This document shows positions 57,152 through 64,000 of a stretch of 64,000 nucleotides of DNA, piece after piece. A program made the translations under genes and the position numbers. The notes under the pieces are model-generated. The model was not told the origin of the DNA, did no database searches, and saw only the letters and a list, made by a program, of their open reading frames with translations. The stretch comes from Soonwooa sp032078105 (GTDB lineage: Bacteria > Bacteroidota > Bacteroidia > Flavobacteriales > Weeksellaceae), in contig JBJZOS010000008.1 of assembly GCA_046269235.1 (NCBI GenBank), forward strand, positions 45,025 through 109,024. The letters are read 5' to 3'. Positions within the stretch are counted from its first letter, which is position 1; each line of letters opens with the position of its first letter.

Positions 57152-57787
57152 TTATTGAATTTCTATAAATTCGGTAATAAGCCTAACAGGTTGCTTATCT
57201 TTATTATATCCAATGTAAGAAGCGTAAAAACCTTCGCCATAACCAGCTTCGAAAGCTAAAAGATTATTAGGTTCTTCTGGATAAGGCTTCATCATTGCAA
57301 ATTGATCGATTGCCCCATTGCTATCATAAAAATAACTATGGAAAAACTCTTCGTAAAGTCCCATAAAATCAGCACCTTTCTTTTGGAAAAGCTCTTGCTC
57401 ATATTCATTAACTTTTTTCTGCGTGTCAAAATCCATCAATCCTGCCATTCCTGATTCTACTGGAAAACCAAAAATTTCGCCATTTTCTAAATCTTCTAGT
57501 TTTTGATCATCGCACAAAGCCATTACCCAAGTATTGACTTTGTCATCTGCAAAGACAATCTCCGAATATGCAATGCAATTACTACTCGCTTCTTTATGTA
57601 TTATCACTGGAAAATCGCCTTTCGGAAATAATTGGTTGAAAGCTGTCTTATCTGGCGTAACCACTGGATCGCAAGCCACCAATCTTCCTGACGAAATATG
57701 TAAAAAACCCGCCTCAAAGCTTTCTAGAAGCGGATTTTCTACATGTGATTTTGAAAATAATTTCGTGATATTTTCTATATGATTCAT
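57152..57787 (-). CDS. DUF4241-family protein
   Basis: The 211-aa protein shows the family's features: SGRLVACDPVV, a beta segment with FPKGDFPVIIHKEASSNCIAYSEIVF, GFPVESGMAGLMDFDTQKKVNEYEQELFQKKGADFMGLYEEFF, and the C-terminal AFEAGYGEGFYASYIGYNKDKQPVRLITEFIEI. DUF4241 proteins are often found as immunity or toxin-associated proteins or alone in Bacteroidota, and the function is unproven. No toxin gene is adjacent. It is the first gene of the five-gene run down to 54120. Confidence 0.88.
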   Translation of the reverse strand: MNHIENITKLFSKSHVENPLLESFEAGFLHISSGRLVACDPVVTPDKTAFNQLFPKGDFPVIIHKEASSNCIAYSEIVFADDKVNTWVMALCDDQKLEDLENGEIFGFPVESGMAGLMDFDTQKKVNEYEQELFQKKGADFMGLYEEFFHSYFYDSNGAIDQFAMMKPYPEEPNNLLAFEAGYGEGFYASYIGYNKDKQPVRLITEFIEIQ

Positions 57788-57818
57788 TCTTGTGAAAGTA
57801 AAGAATAATTCTTAAGTA

Positions 57819-60437
57819 TTATAATGTTTTTAATTTTTCTTCTAAAATTGCAATCTTATCCATCGCGTCGCGTTGTTTTTTAAGCTCGTTATCAACAACT
57901 TGTTGTGGCGCACCAGCCATGAATTTTTCGTTTGACAATTTCTTCTCAACAGAGATTAAGAAACCTTTTAAATATTTAATTTCTTCCTCCGTTTTTTCTT
58001 TTTCTTCGCCTAGATCTAAGTTCTCACTTAACGGGATCGCACATTCTGTTGCACCAACTAAGAAACTAAAACTTGGCTTATCCGTTTTTTGACTGAAATG
58101 AATTTCTCGCAAATTAGCCAATTTTAGAATGACAGCTTGATTAGCAAATTCAGACGAATTTGTAAAAATTTCAACTTCTTCTCTTGGCGAAATTCCTTTT
58201 GATTGTCTATAATTTCTAACACCAGAAATCACTTCTTTAGCAAAATCAAACTTAGAAATTAAAGCTTCATCAAAACCATCAACTTTTTTCTGTTGTGTAA
58301 TAATCAATGCTTCATCTATACTTCTGTCGCTGATAATATGCCAAACTTCTTCTGATAAGAAAGGCATAAATGGATGCAACAACTTCATTAATTCTTCAAA
58401 ACAAGAGATTGTTTTATCATAAACTTCTTGGCTAATTGCTTCACCATAGTTTGGCTTAACCGCTTCTAGATACCATGAGCAGAAATCATCCCAAATCAAC
58501 TTGTATAACACGTGAAGCGCATCCGAAATACGGAATTTTGAGAAATGATCTTCCATTTCTAAAATGCTTTTCGCTAGTTGTTGCTCAAACCAATTAATTG
58601 CTTGTGTATCGGCATCGTTTGCTTTTATGTTCGCATCTTTTGTCCAAGTTTGTGTAAGCTTAAAAGCATTCCAAATTTTAGTAGCGAAATTACGTCCTTG
58701 CAACATCAAATCTTCGTCAAACAACAAATCGTTACCTGCCGCAGAACTTAACAAAATACCTACACGAACACCATCTGCGCCATATTTATCGATTAATTCG
58801 ATTGGATCTGGAGAATTTCCTAAAGATTTTGACATCTTTCGACGTTGCTTGTCACGTACAATTCCTGTGAAATAAACATTCTTAAACGGAATTTCGTTTC
58901 TATATTCTAGACCAGCCATCACCATTCTCGCAACCCAGAAGAAAATAATATCTGGACCAGTCACCAAATCCGAAGTTGGATAATAGTAATTAATGTCTTT
59001 ATTATTTGGTTCTAAGATCCCTTCGAAAACAGAAATTGGCCACAACCACGACGAAAACCAAGTATCCAACGCATCTTCATCTTGTCGTAAATCTACAATT
59101 GTCAGTTGTTGGTTGTTCGTTTTTTGTTTGGCTAAAACTAAGGCTTCTTCTATCGTCTCAGCGACAACAAAGTCATTTTCACCTGTTCCGTAATAGAAAG
59201 CTGGAATCTGTTGCCCCCACCAAAGCTGACGAGAAATATTCCAATCATGTACATTCTCCATCCAGTGACGATAAGTGTTTTTAAACTTTTCAGGATAAAA
59301 TTTAACCTCATCCTCCATCACAACATCCAAAGCTGGCTTCGCTAATGTTGCCATTTTCAAGAACCATTGTACCGAAATTTTAGGTTCGATAACAGCACCT
59401 GTTCTTTCTGAAGTTCCTACTTTATTAGTATAATCTTCCGCTTTTAATAAAAGACCTTTTGCATCAAGTTCTTTAACGATTTCTTTTCTAACAACAAATC
59501 TATTTTTGCCAGCATAATGTAATCCGTGATCATTAAGATTAGCATCATTATCCATAGAATCGATGATTGGCAAGTCGTGTTTTTTACCAATTTCGTAGTC
59601 GTTAAGATCGTGAGCTGGCGTAATCTTCAAAGCACCAGTCCCGAATTCGATATCAACATACTCATCTTCTATGATAGGAATTTCGCGATTAACGATTGGT
59701 ACAATCAGTTTTTTCCCTTTTAAAGCATGGTAGCGCTCATCATTAGGATTGACACAAACTGCAACGTCTCCAAAAATAGTTTCGGGACGGGTTGTAGCAA
59801 CCGTCACGAAATCTTCTGACCCTTGGATTTTATATTTGAGATAAAATAATTTCCCTTGTTGTTCTTTAAAGATAACTTCCTCATCCGAGATGTTTGTTTT
59901 CGCCTCAGGATCCCAGTTGATCATTTTGTAACCTCTGTAGATTAAGCCTTTATTGTAAAGATCTACAAAAACTTTAATAACCGATTTTGACAAATTATCC
60001 TCCATTGTGAATCTTGTACGATCCCAATCACAAGAACATCCTAATTTTTTAAGCTGCTCCAAAATTGTCCCACCATATTGATGTGTCCAATCCCAAGCAT
60101 GTTTTAAGAATTCTTCTCTTCCGATATTTGCTTTAGAGATCCCTTGCTCTTTTAGTTTAGCAACAACTTTAGCCTCGGTTGCGATAGAAGCATGATCTGT
60201 CCCTGGTACCCAGCACGCATTGAAACCTTGCATTCTTGCACGTCTCACTAACACATCCTGAATTGTATTGTTCAACATGTGTCCCATGTGAAGAATCCCC
60301 GTCACATTAGGTGGCGGAATTACAATTGTGTAAGGAGGTCTATCATCTGGTGTCGAATGAAAATATTTGTTATCTATCCAGTAGTTATACCATTTTTGTT
60401 CTGTCTCTTGAGGATTATATTTGTCTGCAATCTGCAT
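57819..60437 (-). CDS. valS: Valyl-tRNA synthetase
   Basis: This class Ia synthetase charges tRNA-Val and edits threonine. The 872-residue sequence has IPPPNVTGILHMGHMLNNTI (HIGH motif at 50-53), the editing CP1 domain, RRKMSKSLGNSPDP (KMSKS), the anticodon-binding domain, and the C-terminal coiled-coil arm rich in Lys/Glu (EEKEKTEEEIKYLKGFLISVEKKLSNEKFMAGAPQQVVDNELKKQRDAMDKIAILEEKL). Start and length are normal. Confidence 0.98.
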   Translation of the reverse strand: MQIADKYNPQETEQKWYNYWIDNKYFHSTPDDRPPYTIVIPPPNVTGILHMGHMLNNTIQDVLVRRARMQGFNACWVPGTDHASIATEAKVVAKLKEQGISKANIGREEFLKHAWDWTHQYGGTILEQLKKLGCSCDWDRTRFTMEDNLSKSVIKVFVDLYNKGLIYRGYKMINWDPEAKTNISDEEVIFKEQQGKLFYLKYKIQGSEDFVTVATTRPETIFGDVAVCVNPNDERYHALKGKKLIVPIVNREIPIIEDEYVDIEFGTGALKITPAHDLNDYEIGKKHDLPIIDSMDNDANLNDHGLHYAGKNRFVVRKEIVKELDAKGLLLKAEDYTNKVGTSERTGAVIEPKISVQWFLKMATLAKPALDVVMEDEVKFYPEKFKNTYRHWMENVHDWNISRQLWWGQQIPAFYYGTGENDFVVAETIEEALVLAKQKTNNQQLTIVDLRQDEDALDTWFSSWLWPISVFEGILEPNNKDINYYYPTSDLVTGPDIIFFWVARMVMAGLEYRNEIPFKNVYFTGIVRDKQRRKMSKSLGNSPDPIELIDKYGADGVRVGILLSSAAGNDLLFDEDLMLQGRNFATKIWNAFKLTQTWTKDANIKANDADTQAINWFEQQLAKSILEMEDHFSKFRISDALHVLYKLIWDDFCSWYLEAVKPNYGEAISQEVYDKTISCFEELMKLLHPFMPFLSEEVWHIISDRSIDEALIITQQKKVDGFDEALISKFDFAKEVISGVRNYRQSKGISPREEVEIFTNSSEFANQAVILKLANLREIHFSQKTDKPSFSFLVGATECAIPLSENLDLGEEKEKTEEEIKYLKGFLISVEKKLSNEKFMAGAPQQVVDNELKKQRDAMDKIAILEEKLKTL

Positions 60438-60465
60438 TATTAATAATTTTTTGGCTTATTATTTG

Positions 60466-60473
60466 CAAAAATA
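60466..60473 (-). promoter_or_regulatory. Predicted -7 box of valS
   Basis: On the minus strand TATTTTTG, an exact TAnnTTTG, ends 28 bp before the valS start. No -33 box is seen. Confidence 0.4.
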
Positions 60474-60524
60474 AGATAAACAAAATTATTTATAGTTATA
60501 TTTAAATTTATTTATAACTTTGAT

Positions 60525-60532
60525 TCTTAGTA
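60525..60532 (+). promoter_or_regulatory. Predicted -7 box of the DUF1573 gene
   Basis: TAACTTTG fits TAnnTTTG and ends 37 bp before the start codon. No -33 box is seen. Confidence 0.4.
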
Positions 60533-60569
60533 TTTTCAAGAATTTTAACTAACAAAATAGATAAACAAT

Positions 60570-61088
60570 ATGAAAAAGACACTTTTAGGAATGGTTGCTG
60601 TTTTAGGTTTCGGACTTGCTTCTGCACAATCAATCTCCTTTGACAAAACAGTTTTTGATTATGGAAAAGTAACTGCAGGTAGCGATGGTCACAGATACTT
60701 CACAGTAAAAAACACTGGAGATAAGCCACTAATCCTAACAGAAGTAAAACCAGCTTGTGGATGCACAACCCCCGAGTGGAGCAAGGATCCAATCTTACCT
60801 GGAAAATCTGCTCAAATTAAAGTAGGATATAATACAAATTTAATAGGTGCTTTTAGCAAGCCAATCGAAGTATTTTCGAATGACCCAAAAAACCCTAGAT
60901 CTGTATTAACGATCAAAGGTGAAGTTGGCGCTACAGCTGCACAACAAGTACAAACTTTACAAGCAACTCCAGCCACAATGAAAGCAGAAGTCGTAAAAGA
61001 CGCTGTTCCTGCACAATCTAAAAAAACAGCAAGAGCACAAAAAGTACAAAATGCTGCACCAGTTAGAATGGAAGAAGTTAAGAAGTAA
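60570..61088 (+). CDS. DUF1573 exported protein
   Basis: The 172-residue protein has a signal peptide (MKKTLLGMVAVLGFGLASAQ). An immunoglobulin-like DUF1573 domain contains FDYGKVTAGSDGHRYFTVKNTGDKPLILTEVKPACGCTTPEWSKDPILPGKSAQIKVGYNT (about 28-85), with the conserved CGCT motif. The last 50 residues form an Ala/Gln/Lys-rich tail (VQTLQATPATMKAEVVKDAVPAQSKKTARAQKVQNAAPVRMEEVKK), probably flexible. It is a periplasmic or surface protein of unknown role, common in Bacteroidota. It is monocistronic. Confidence 0.9.
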   Translation: MKKTLLGMVAVLGFGLASAQSISFDKTVFDYGKVTAGSDGHRYFTVKNTGDKPLILTEVKPACGCTTPEWSKDPILPGKSAQIKVGYNTNLIGAFSKPIEVFSNDPKNPRSVLTIKGEVGATAAQQVQTLQATPATMKAEVVKDAVPAQSKKTARAQKVQNAAPVRMEEVKK

Positions 61089-61108
61089 TATTTTTTTATA
61101 AATCATAA

Positions 61109-61145
61109 AGAGGCTATCTCACTTTTGAGATAGCCTCTCTCTTTT
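61109..61145. terminator. Terminator of the DUF1573 gene
   Basis: AGAGGCTATCTCA, CTT, TTGAGATAGCCTCT followed by a T run; a near-perfect 13-bp stem. Confidence 0.9.
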
Positions 61146-61480
61146 TAGCTATTTTTGAAAGCAATGAACTAATAAGCATAAACTGTCCTTTAAAGCTTAA
61201 TTAATTTTTTATTTTGTTGAGCAGCAACTTGCAGATGAATTGTCAGAGGATTCATTTTTCTTTTCCTTCCACGTCAAACAAAAAGAACAGCATTATGGTT
61301 TGTTAATGGGTAGATTCCTAACCAATATCAAATATCGACATAGCTCTTTCATTGTAAATCAAAGTATATACAAATACACTTTTGCCCAACAAGTAAATAA
61401 GAGCGGAGAATGTATGTCTCCCAACATTCTTGCATATTTTTATTATTTTTGATTTCTCTAGTTCTACCAAAATACAAATT
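61146..61480. other. Intergenic stretch before ppk2
   Basis: A 70-codon plus-strand frame (61240-61452) has no convincing start context or family. On the minus strand a broken Cys-rich stretch ending SSASCCSTK (stop near 61210) could be the scar of a small lost gene, but it is interrupted by a stop. No promoter, repeat or RNA is recognised. Confidence 0.35.
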
Positions 61481-62356
61481 ATGAAATCTATATCAACAAA
61501 AGACTTTTTAGCCAGTAAAAAAGATTTTAAAATCGCGGATTACAAGACGGATTACAAAGCAGATATCCCAAAAGAAGAAGGTGCAAAACTCCTTAATTCT
61601 GAAAAAGAAAAGCTTTACAACTTACAAGAAAAACTATATGCCGACAGTAGCCAATCACTCCTGATCGTTATCCAAGCGATGGATGCAGCAGGTAAAGACA
61701 GCCTGATAGAGCATGTTTTCGGAGGAGTTAATCCGCAAGGTTGCGAAGTCACAAGTTTTAAAACACCAAGTTCTAAAGAGTACGATCATGACTTCTTGTG
61801 GAGACATTATCTAGCGGTTCCGGCGAAAGGAAAAATCGGAATTTTCAATCGCTCTCAATACGAAAGTGTTTTGGTGTGTAAAGTTCATCCAGAATACAAT
61901 CTTAAGGAACGCGTTTGGGATGATGTTAAAGATTTTGATAAAAAATTCTGGGACAACCGCTACGAAAGTATCCGAAATTTTGAAAAGCATCTTGCGAATA
62001 ATGGAACTAGAATTATTAAATTCTTCCTTAATGTTTCTAAAGATGAACAAAAACAAAGATTCTTGGACCGAATCAACGAAGAAGATAAAAACTGGAAATT
62101 CGAAGCGGGTGATGTTGTAGAACGCGGTTACTGGGAAGATTACATGAAAGCATACGAAGAAGCTATCCAAGAGACCAATACCGATTATGCGCCTTGGTAT
62201 GTTATCCCAGCGGACAAAAAGTGGTTTACAAGGCTCGTCGCTTTACAAATTATTATCGATACTTTGGAAGACATGAATCTTAAATTCCCTGAGGTTAGCA
62301 AAGAGGAAAAAGAAGCTTTACAACAATCAAAAATTGAATTAGATAACGAAAAATAA
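61481..62356 (+). CDS. ppk2: Polyphosphate kinase 2 family protein
   Basis: The start is taken as the ATG at 61481 (MKSISTKDFLASKKDFKIAD), giving 291 aa; upstream codons run through non-coding-looking sequence. PPK2 enzymes transfer phosphate between polyphosphate and nucleotides. The Walker A motif QAMDAAGKDSLIEHVFGGVNPQGCEV lies at about 65-90, the FNRSQYESVLVCKVHP segment (Walker B region) at about 120-135, and ERGYWEDYMKAYEEAIQETNTDYAPWYVIPADKKWFTRL is the typical lid and base-recognition part. Class I versus III and nucleotide specificity cannot be told. It forms an operon with rmuC (3-bp gap). Confidence 0.93.
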   Translation: MKSISTKDFLASKKDFKIADYKTDYKADIPKEEGAKLLNSEKEKLYNLQEKLYADSSQSLLIVIQAMDAAGKDSLIEHVFGGVNPQGCEVTSFKTPSSKEYDHDFLWRHYLAVPAKGKIGIFNRSQYESVLVCKVHPEYNLKERVWDDVKDFDKKFWDNRYESIRNFEKHLANNGTRIIKFFLNVSKDEQKQRFLDRINEEDKNWKFEAGDVVERGYWEDYMKAYEEAIQETNTDYAPWYVIPADKKWFTRLVALQIIIDTLEDMNLKFPEVSKEEKEALQQSKIELDNEK

Positions 62357-62359
62357 AAT

Positions 62360-63844
62360 ATGGATGTCATGTCGCTGCTTTTAGGCGTTGTAGTTGGGTT
62401 TGTAATTGGTGCGGTGATTTTGCATTTTTATGATCTGTCCAAGACTGCGAAAAATTCTGTTTTGATGGAACAGAATCTTGCAAGCTTAAAATCTGAAAAC
62501 TCTTTTCTTAAATCTAATCTAGAAACATCCGAAAAGCAAAAAGCAGATTTGCAATTAAAAATTGACGAGCTAGAATCTAAAACTTTTTTGCAACTTCAGA
62601 AAGTAGCTGAGCTAAATGCAGAAAACATCAATCTAGTTCAACAACTTGATGATTTTAAATTTGAATTAAAACAGCTTCTCGATAAGCAAGACATTATTCA
62701 GCAAGAAAAGCAACATCTATTCGCCCAAAATGCTGAATTTTCTGCGCAAAACAAAAATCTGAAACTTCTTCTCAACAATCAAAAAGAGGACATCGAAAAA
62801 TTGCAAGAACAAAGCAAATTGCATTTTGAGAAAATGGCGAATCAAATTCTAGAAGAAAAAACAGAAAAATTCACGAATCTTAATCAACAACATCTAAAAT
62901 CCATTCTTGAACCATTCGGAAAAAATATTGACGAGCTAAAGAAAACTGTTTTTGAAACTTATGATAAAGAAGCTAAAGAACGCTTTTCGCTTGGTGAAAA
63001 AGTAACGGAATTAAAACTTCTAAATCAGCAAATCTCAGAGGAAGCACAAAAACTTACGCAGGCCCTAAAAGGTAATAACAAAACCCAAGGAAATTGGGGC
63101 GAAATGATTTTGGAAAGTATATTGGAAAAATCGGGACTTGCAAAAAATAGAGAATACTTCCTCGAACACGAATTACGTGACGACGCCAAAAACCCTATAT
63201 ATTCGGAGTTTTCTGGAAAAAAAATGCGTCCCGACGCTTTGATTAAATATCCAGACAATCGCAATGTTATTATCGACAGCAAAGTATCATTAAATGCTTT
63301 TATCGAAATGGCAAACCAAGAGGACAAAGACATTTTAAAAATTAAGCAAGAGCAACATCTTCGTTCGGTAAAACAACACATCAACGAATTAAGCTTAAAA
63401 GCTTATGATGATTATGACAAAAGTTTGGATTTTGTAATGATGTTTATTCCGAATGAAGCGGCGTACAATGCAGCTTTGCAAGCGGATTCGCAGCTTTGGA
63501 ATTACGCTTATGATAAACGAATTTTATTACTTAGCCCCACCAACCTCATCACGTCGCTCAAACTAATTGCTGATCTGTGGAAGCGTGATGCGCAAAATAA
63601 AAATGCTTTAGAAATCGCGGATCGCGGCGCAAAGCTTTATGATAAATTTGTTGGTTTTGTGGACAATCTGGAAAAAATTGGCAAGAATATCGAGCAAGCG
63701 CAATCTTCTTATAATGAAGCTTACAAACAGCTTTCCACTGGTAATGATAATCTTGTCGCTCAAACTGAGAAACTCCGAAAGCTGGGATTAAAAAACAAAA
63801 AACAACTTTCTAACAATCTTACAGAATCTTCCGAAAGGGAATGA
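62360..63844 (+). CDS. rmuC: DNA recombination protein RmuC
   Basis: The 494-residue protein starts with a membrane anchor (MDVMSLLLGVVVGFVIGAVILHF). Then follows a long coiled coil (about 30-200) and the RmuC nuclease-like core domain (ALKGNNKTQGNWGEMILESILEKSGLAKNREYFLEHELRDDAKNPIYSEFSGKKMRPDALIKYPDNRNVIIDSKVSLNAFIEMA), including the RPDALI-x-n-IIDSK motif. RmuC limits inversions between inverted repeats. It is 3 bp downstream of ppk2 and is followed by a strong terminator. Confidence 0.95.
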   Translation: MDVMSLLLGVVVGFVIGAVILHFYDLSKTAKNSVLMEQNLASLKSENSFLKSNLETSEKQKADLQLKIDELESKTFLQLQKVAELNAENINLVQQLDDFKFELKQLLDKQDIIQQEKQHLFAQNAEFSAQNKNLKLLLNNQKEDIEKLQEQSKLHFEKMANQILEEKTEKFTNLNQQHLKSILEPFGKNIDELKKTVFETYDKEAKERFSLGEKVTELKLLNQQISEEAQKLTQALKGNNKTQGNWGEMILESILEKSGLAKNREYFLEHELRDDAKNPIYSEFSGKKMRPDALIKYPDNRNVIIDSKVSLNAFIEMANQEDKDILKIKQEQHLRSVKQHINELSLKAYDDYDKSLDFVMMFIPNEAAYNAALQADSQLWNYAYDKRILLLSPTNLITSLKLIADLWKRDAQNKNALEIADRGAKLYDKFVGFVDNLEKIGKNIEQAQSSYNEAYKQLSTGNDNLVAQTEKLRKLGLKNKKQLSNNLTESSERE

Positions 63845-63873
63845 TAATTTTCTTTCTTAAAATTCTGGTAAAT

Positions 63874-63915
63874 AAAAAGCCATTCGGGGTTGGAAAACCC
63901 TGAATGGCTTTTTTT
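63874..63915. terminator. Terminator of ppk2-rmuC
   Basis: AAAAAGCCATTCGGGGTT, GGAA, AACCCTGAATGGCTTTTTTT: a long stem with one mismatch region and a T run. The last 85 bases of the window hold nothing that I can recognise. Confidence 0.88.
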
Positions 63916-64000
63916 GTGCAATCCCTAGCCCCGATGTTCTATGTTAATCTGCAAATTTTTCAGGTTAAAATTTTTAATTTATTTTGAAAATCCTGTTGAA

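Noticed and set aside
57152..57787. Toxin-immunity system based on the DUF4241 gene
   Set aside because: No polymorphic toxin, toxin domain or secretion marker lies next to it; only the family name suggests it.
61200..61400. Minus-strand Cys-rich fragment ending SSASCCSTK
   Set aside because: Interrupted by a stop, with no readable N-terminus; too little to call even a pseudogene.
61240..61452. 70-codon plus-strand frame before ppk2
   Set aside because: No recognisable domain or good start; it ends just before the accepted ppk2 start and looks like chance.

Overview
The window looks like chromosomal DNA of a Flavobacteriia bacterium, most likely Weeksellaceae (Chryseobacterium or a close relative). 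The reasons are the AT-rich sequence, Bacteroidota-type promoters (TTTG, a spacer of about 19-20 nt, then TAnnTTTG), no evident Shine-Dalgarno sequences, a SusC/SusD pair, a type IX secretion (T9SS) sorting domain, and family markers such as IPExxxVDY, DUF3857, DUF4241 and bacterial alpha-2-macroglobulin. This placement is from sequence features only.

Layout. 1-5.3 kb: the tail of a LysM-like protein, hemL, a T9SS-exported GEVED protein, a broken SRPBCC gene and an old-yellow-enzyme cluster. 5.5-13.3 kb: a giant cysteine-free alpha-2-macroglobulin-like protein, diverging from a UbiA-like membrane protein and recF. 13.6-17.3 kb: a membrane TPR/LuxR-type regulator, then cdd, arfB and a menE-like ligase, then tRNA-Gln(TTG). 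17.4-23.6 kb: a compact integrative element inserted in the 3' end of that tRNA. 23.9-33.3 kb: a secreted protein, a decayed second TPR/LuxR regulator, argS and a susC-susD operon. 33.4-45.7 kb: rnhB, an AddA/RecB-like helicase-nuclease, paired DUF3857 proteins, ferritin, small secreted proteins, a malQ remnant and a CarboxypepD_reg-like protein. 45.8-50.0 kb: the acpP-fabF-rnc-IPExxxVDY-pyk operon. 50.3-64 kb: folE, cysS, an aldehyde dehydrogenase, a five-gene run (DUF4241, rbsK, alpha/beta hydrolase, HD phosphohydrolase, membrane protein), valS, a DUF1573 protein, ppk2 and rmuC.

The most unusual part is the 6.2-kb element (17405-23627). It is bounded by 15-bp direct repeats of the tRNA-Gln 3' end and has eight genes, all on the minus strand: tyrosine recombinase, an unknown 260-aa protein, a MerR/excisionase-type HTH protein, an unknown 135-aa protein, a replication protein resembling rolling-circle II/X-type initiators, and three small unknown proteins. 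Its left 500 bp is non-coding and holds four GCGCGCGT iterons about 30 bp apart beside a perfect 20-bp palindrome, which together look like a replication origin. AGTCAGTAT direct repeats sit near both ends and are probably integrase arm sites; the right array overlaps the predicted int promoter. A 16-bp motif (TTGTAAGKYTTTGAAC on the plus strand) occurs upstream of int, the 260-aa gene and rep. I see no capsid, Zot, relaxase or conjugation gene, so it looks like an integrated self-replicating plasmid or a phage satellite.

Three host genes are visibly decayed (SRPBCC, TPR/LuxR regulator, malQ), which suggests active gene loss. The rest is mainly conserved housekeeping and cell-envelope functions.
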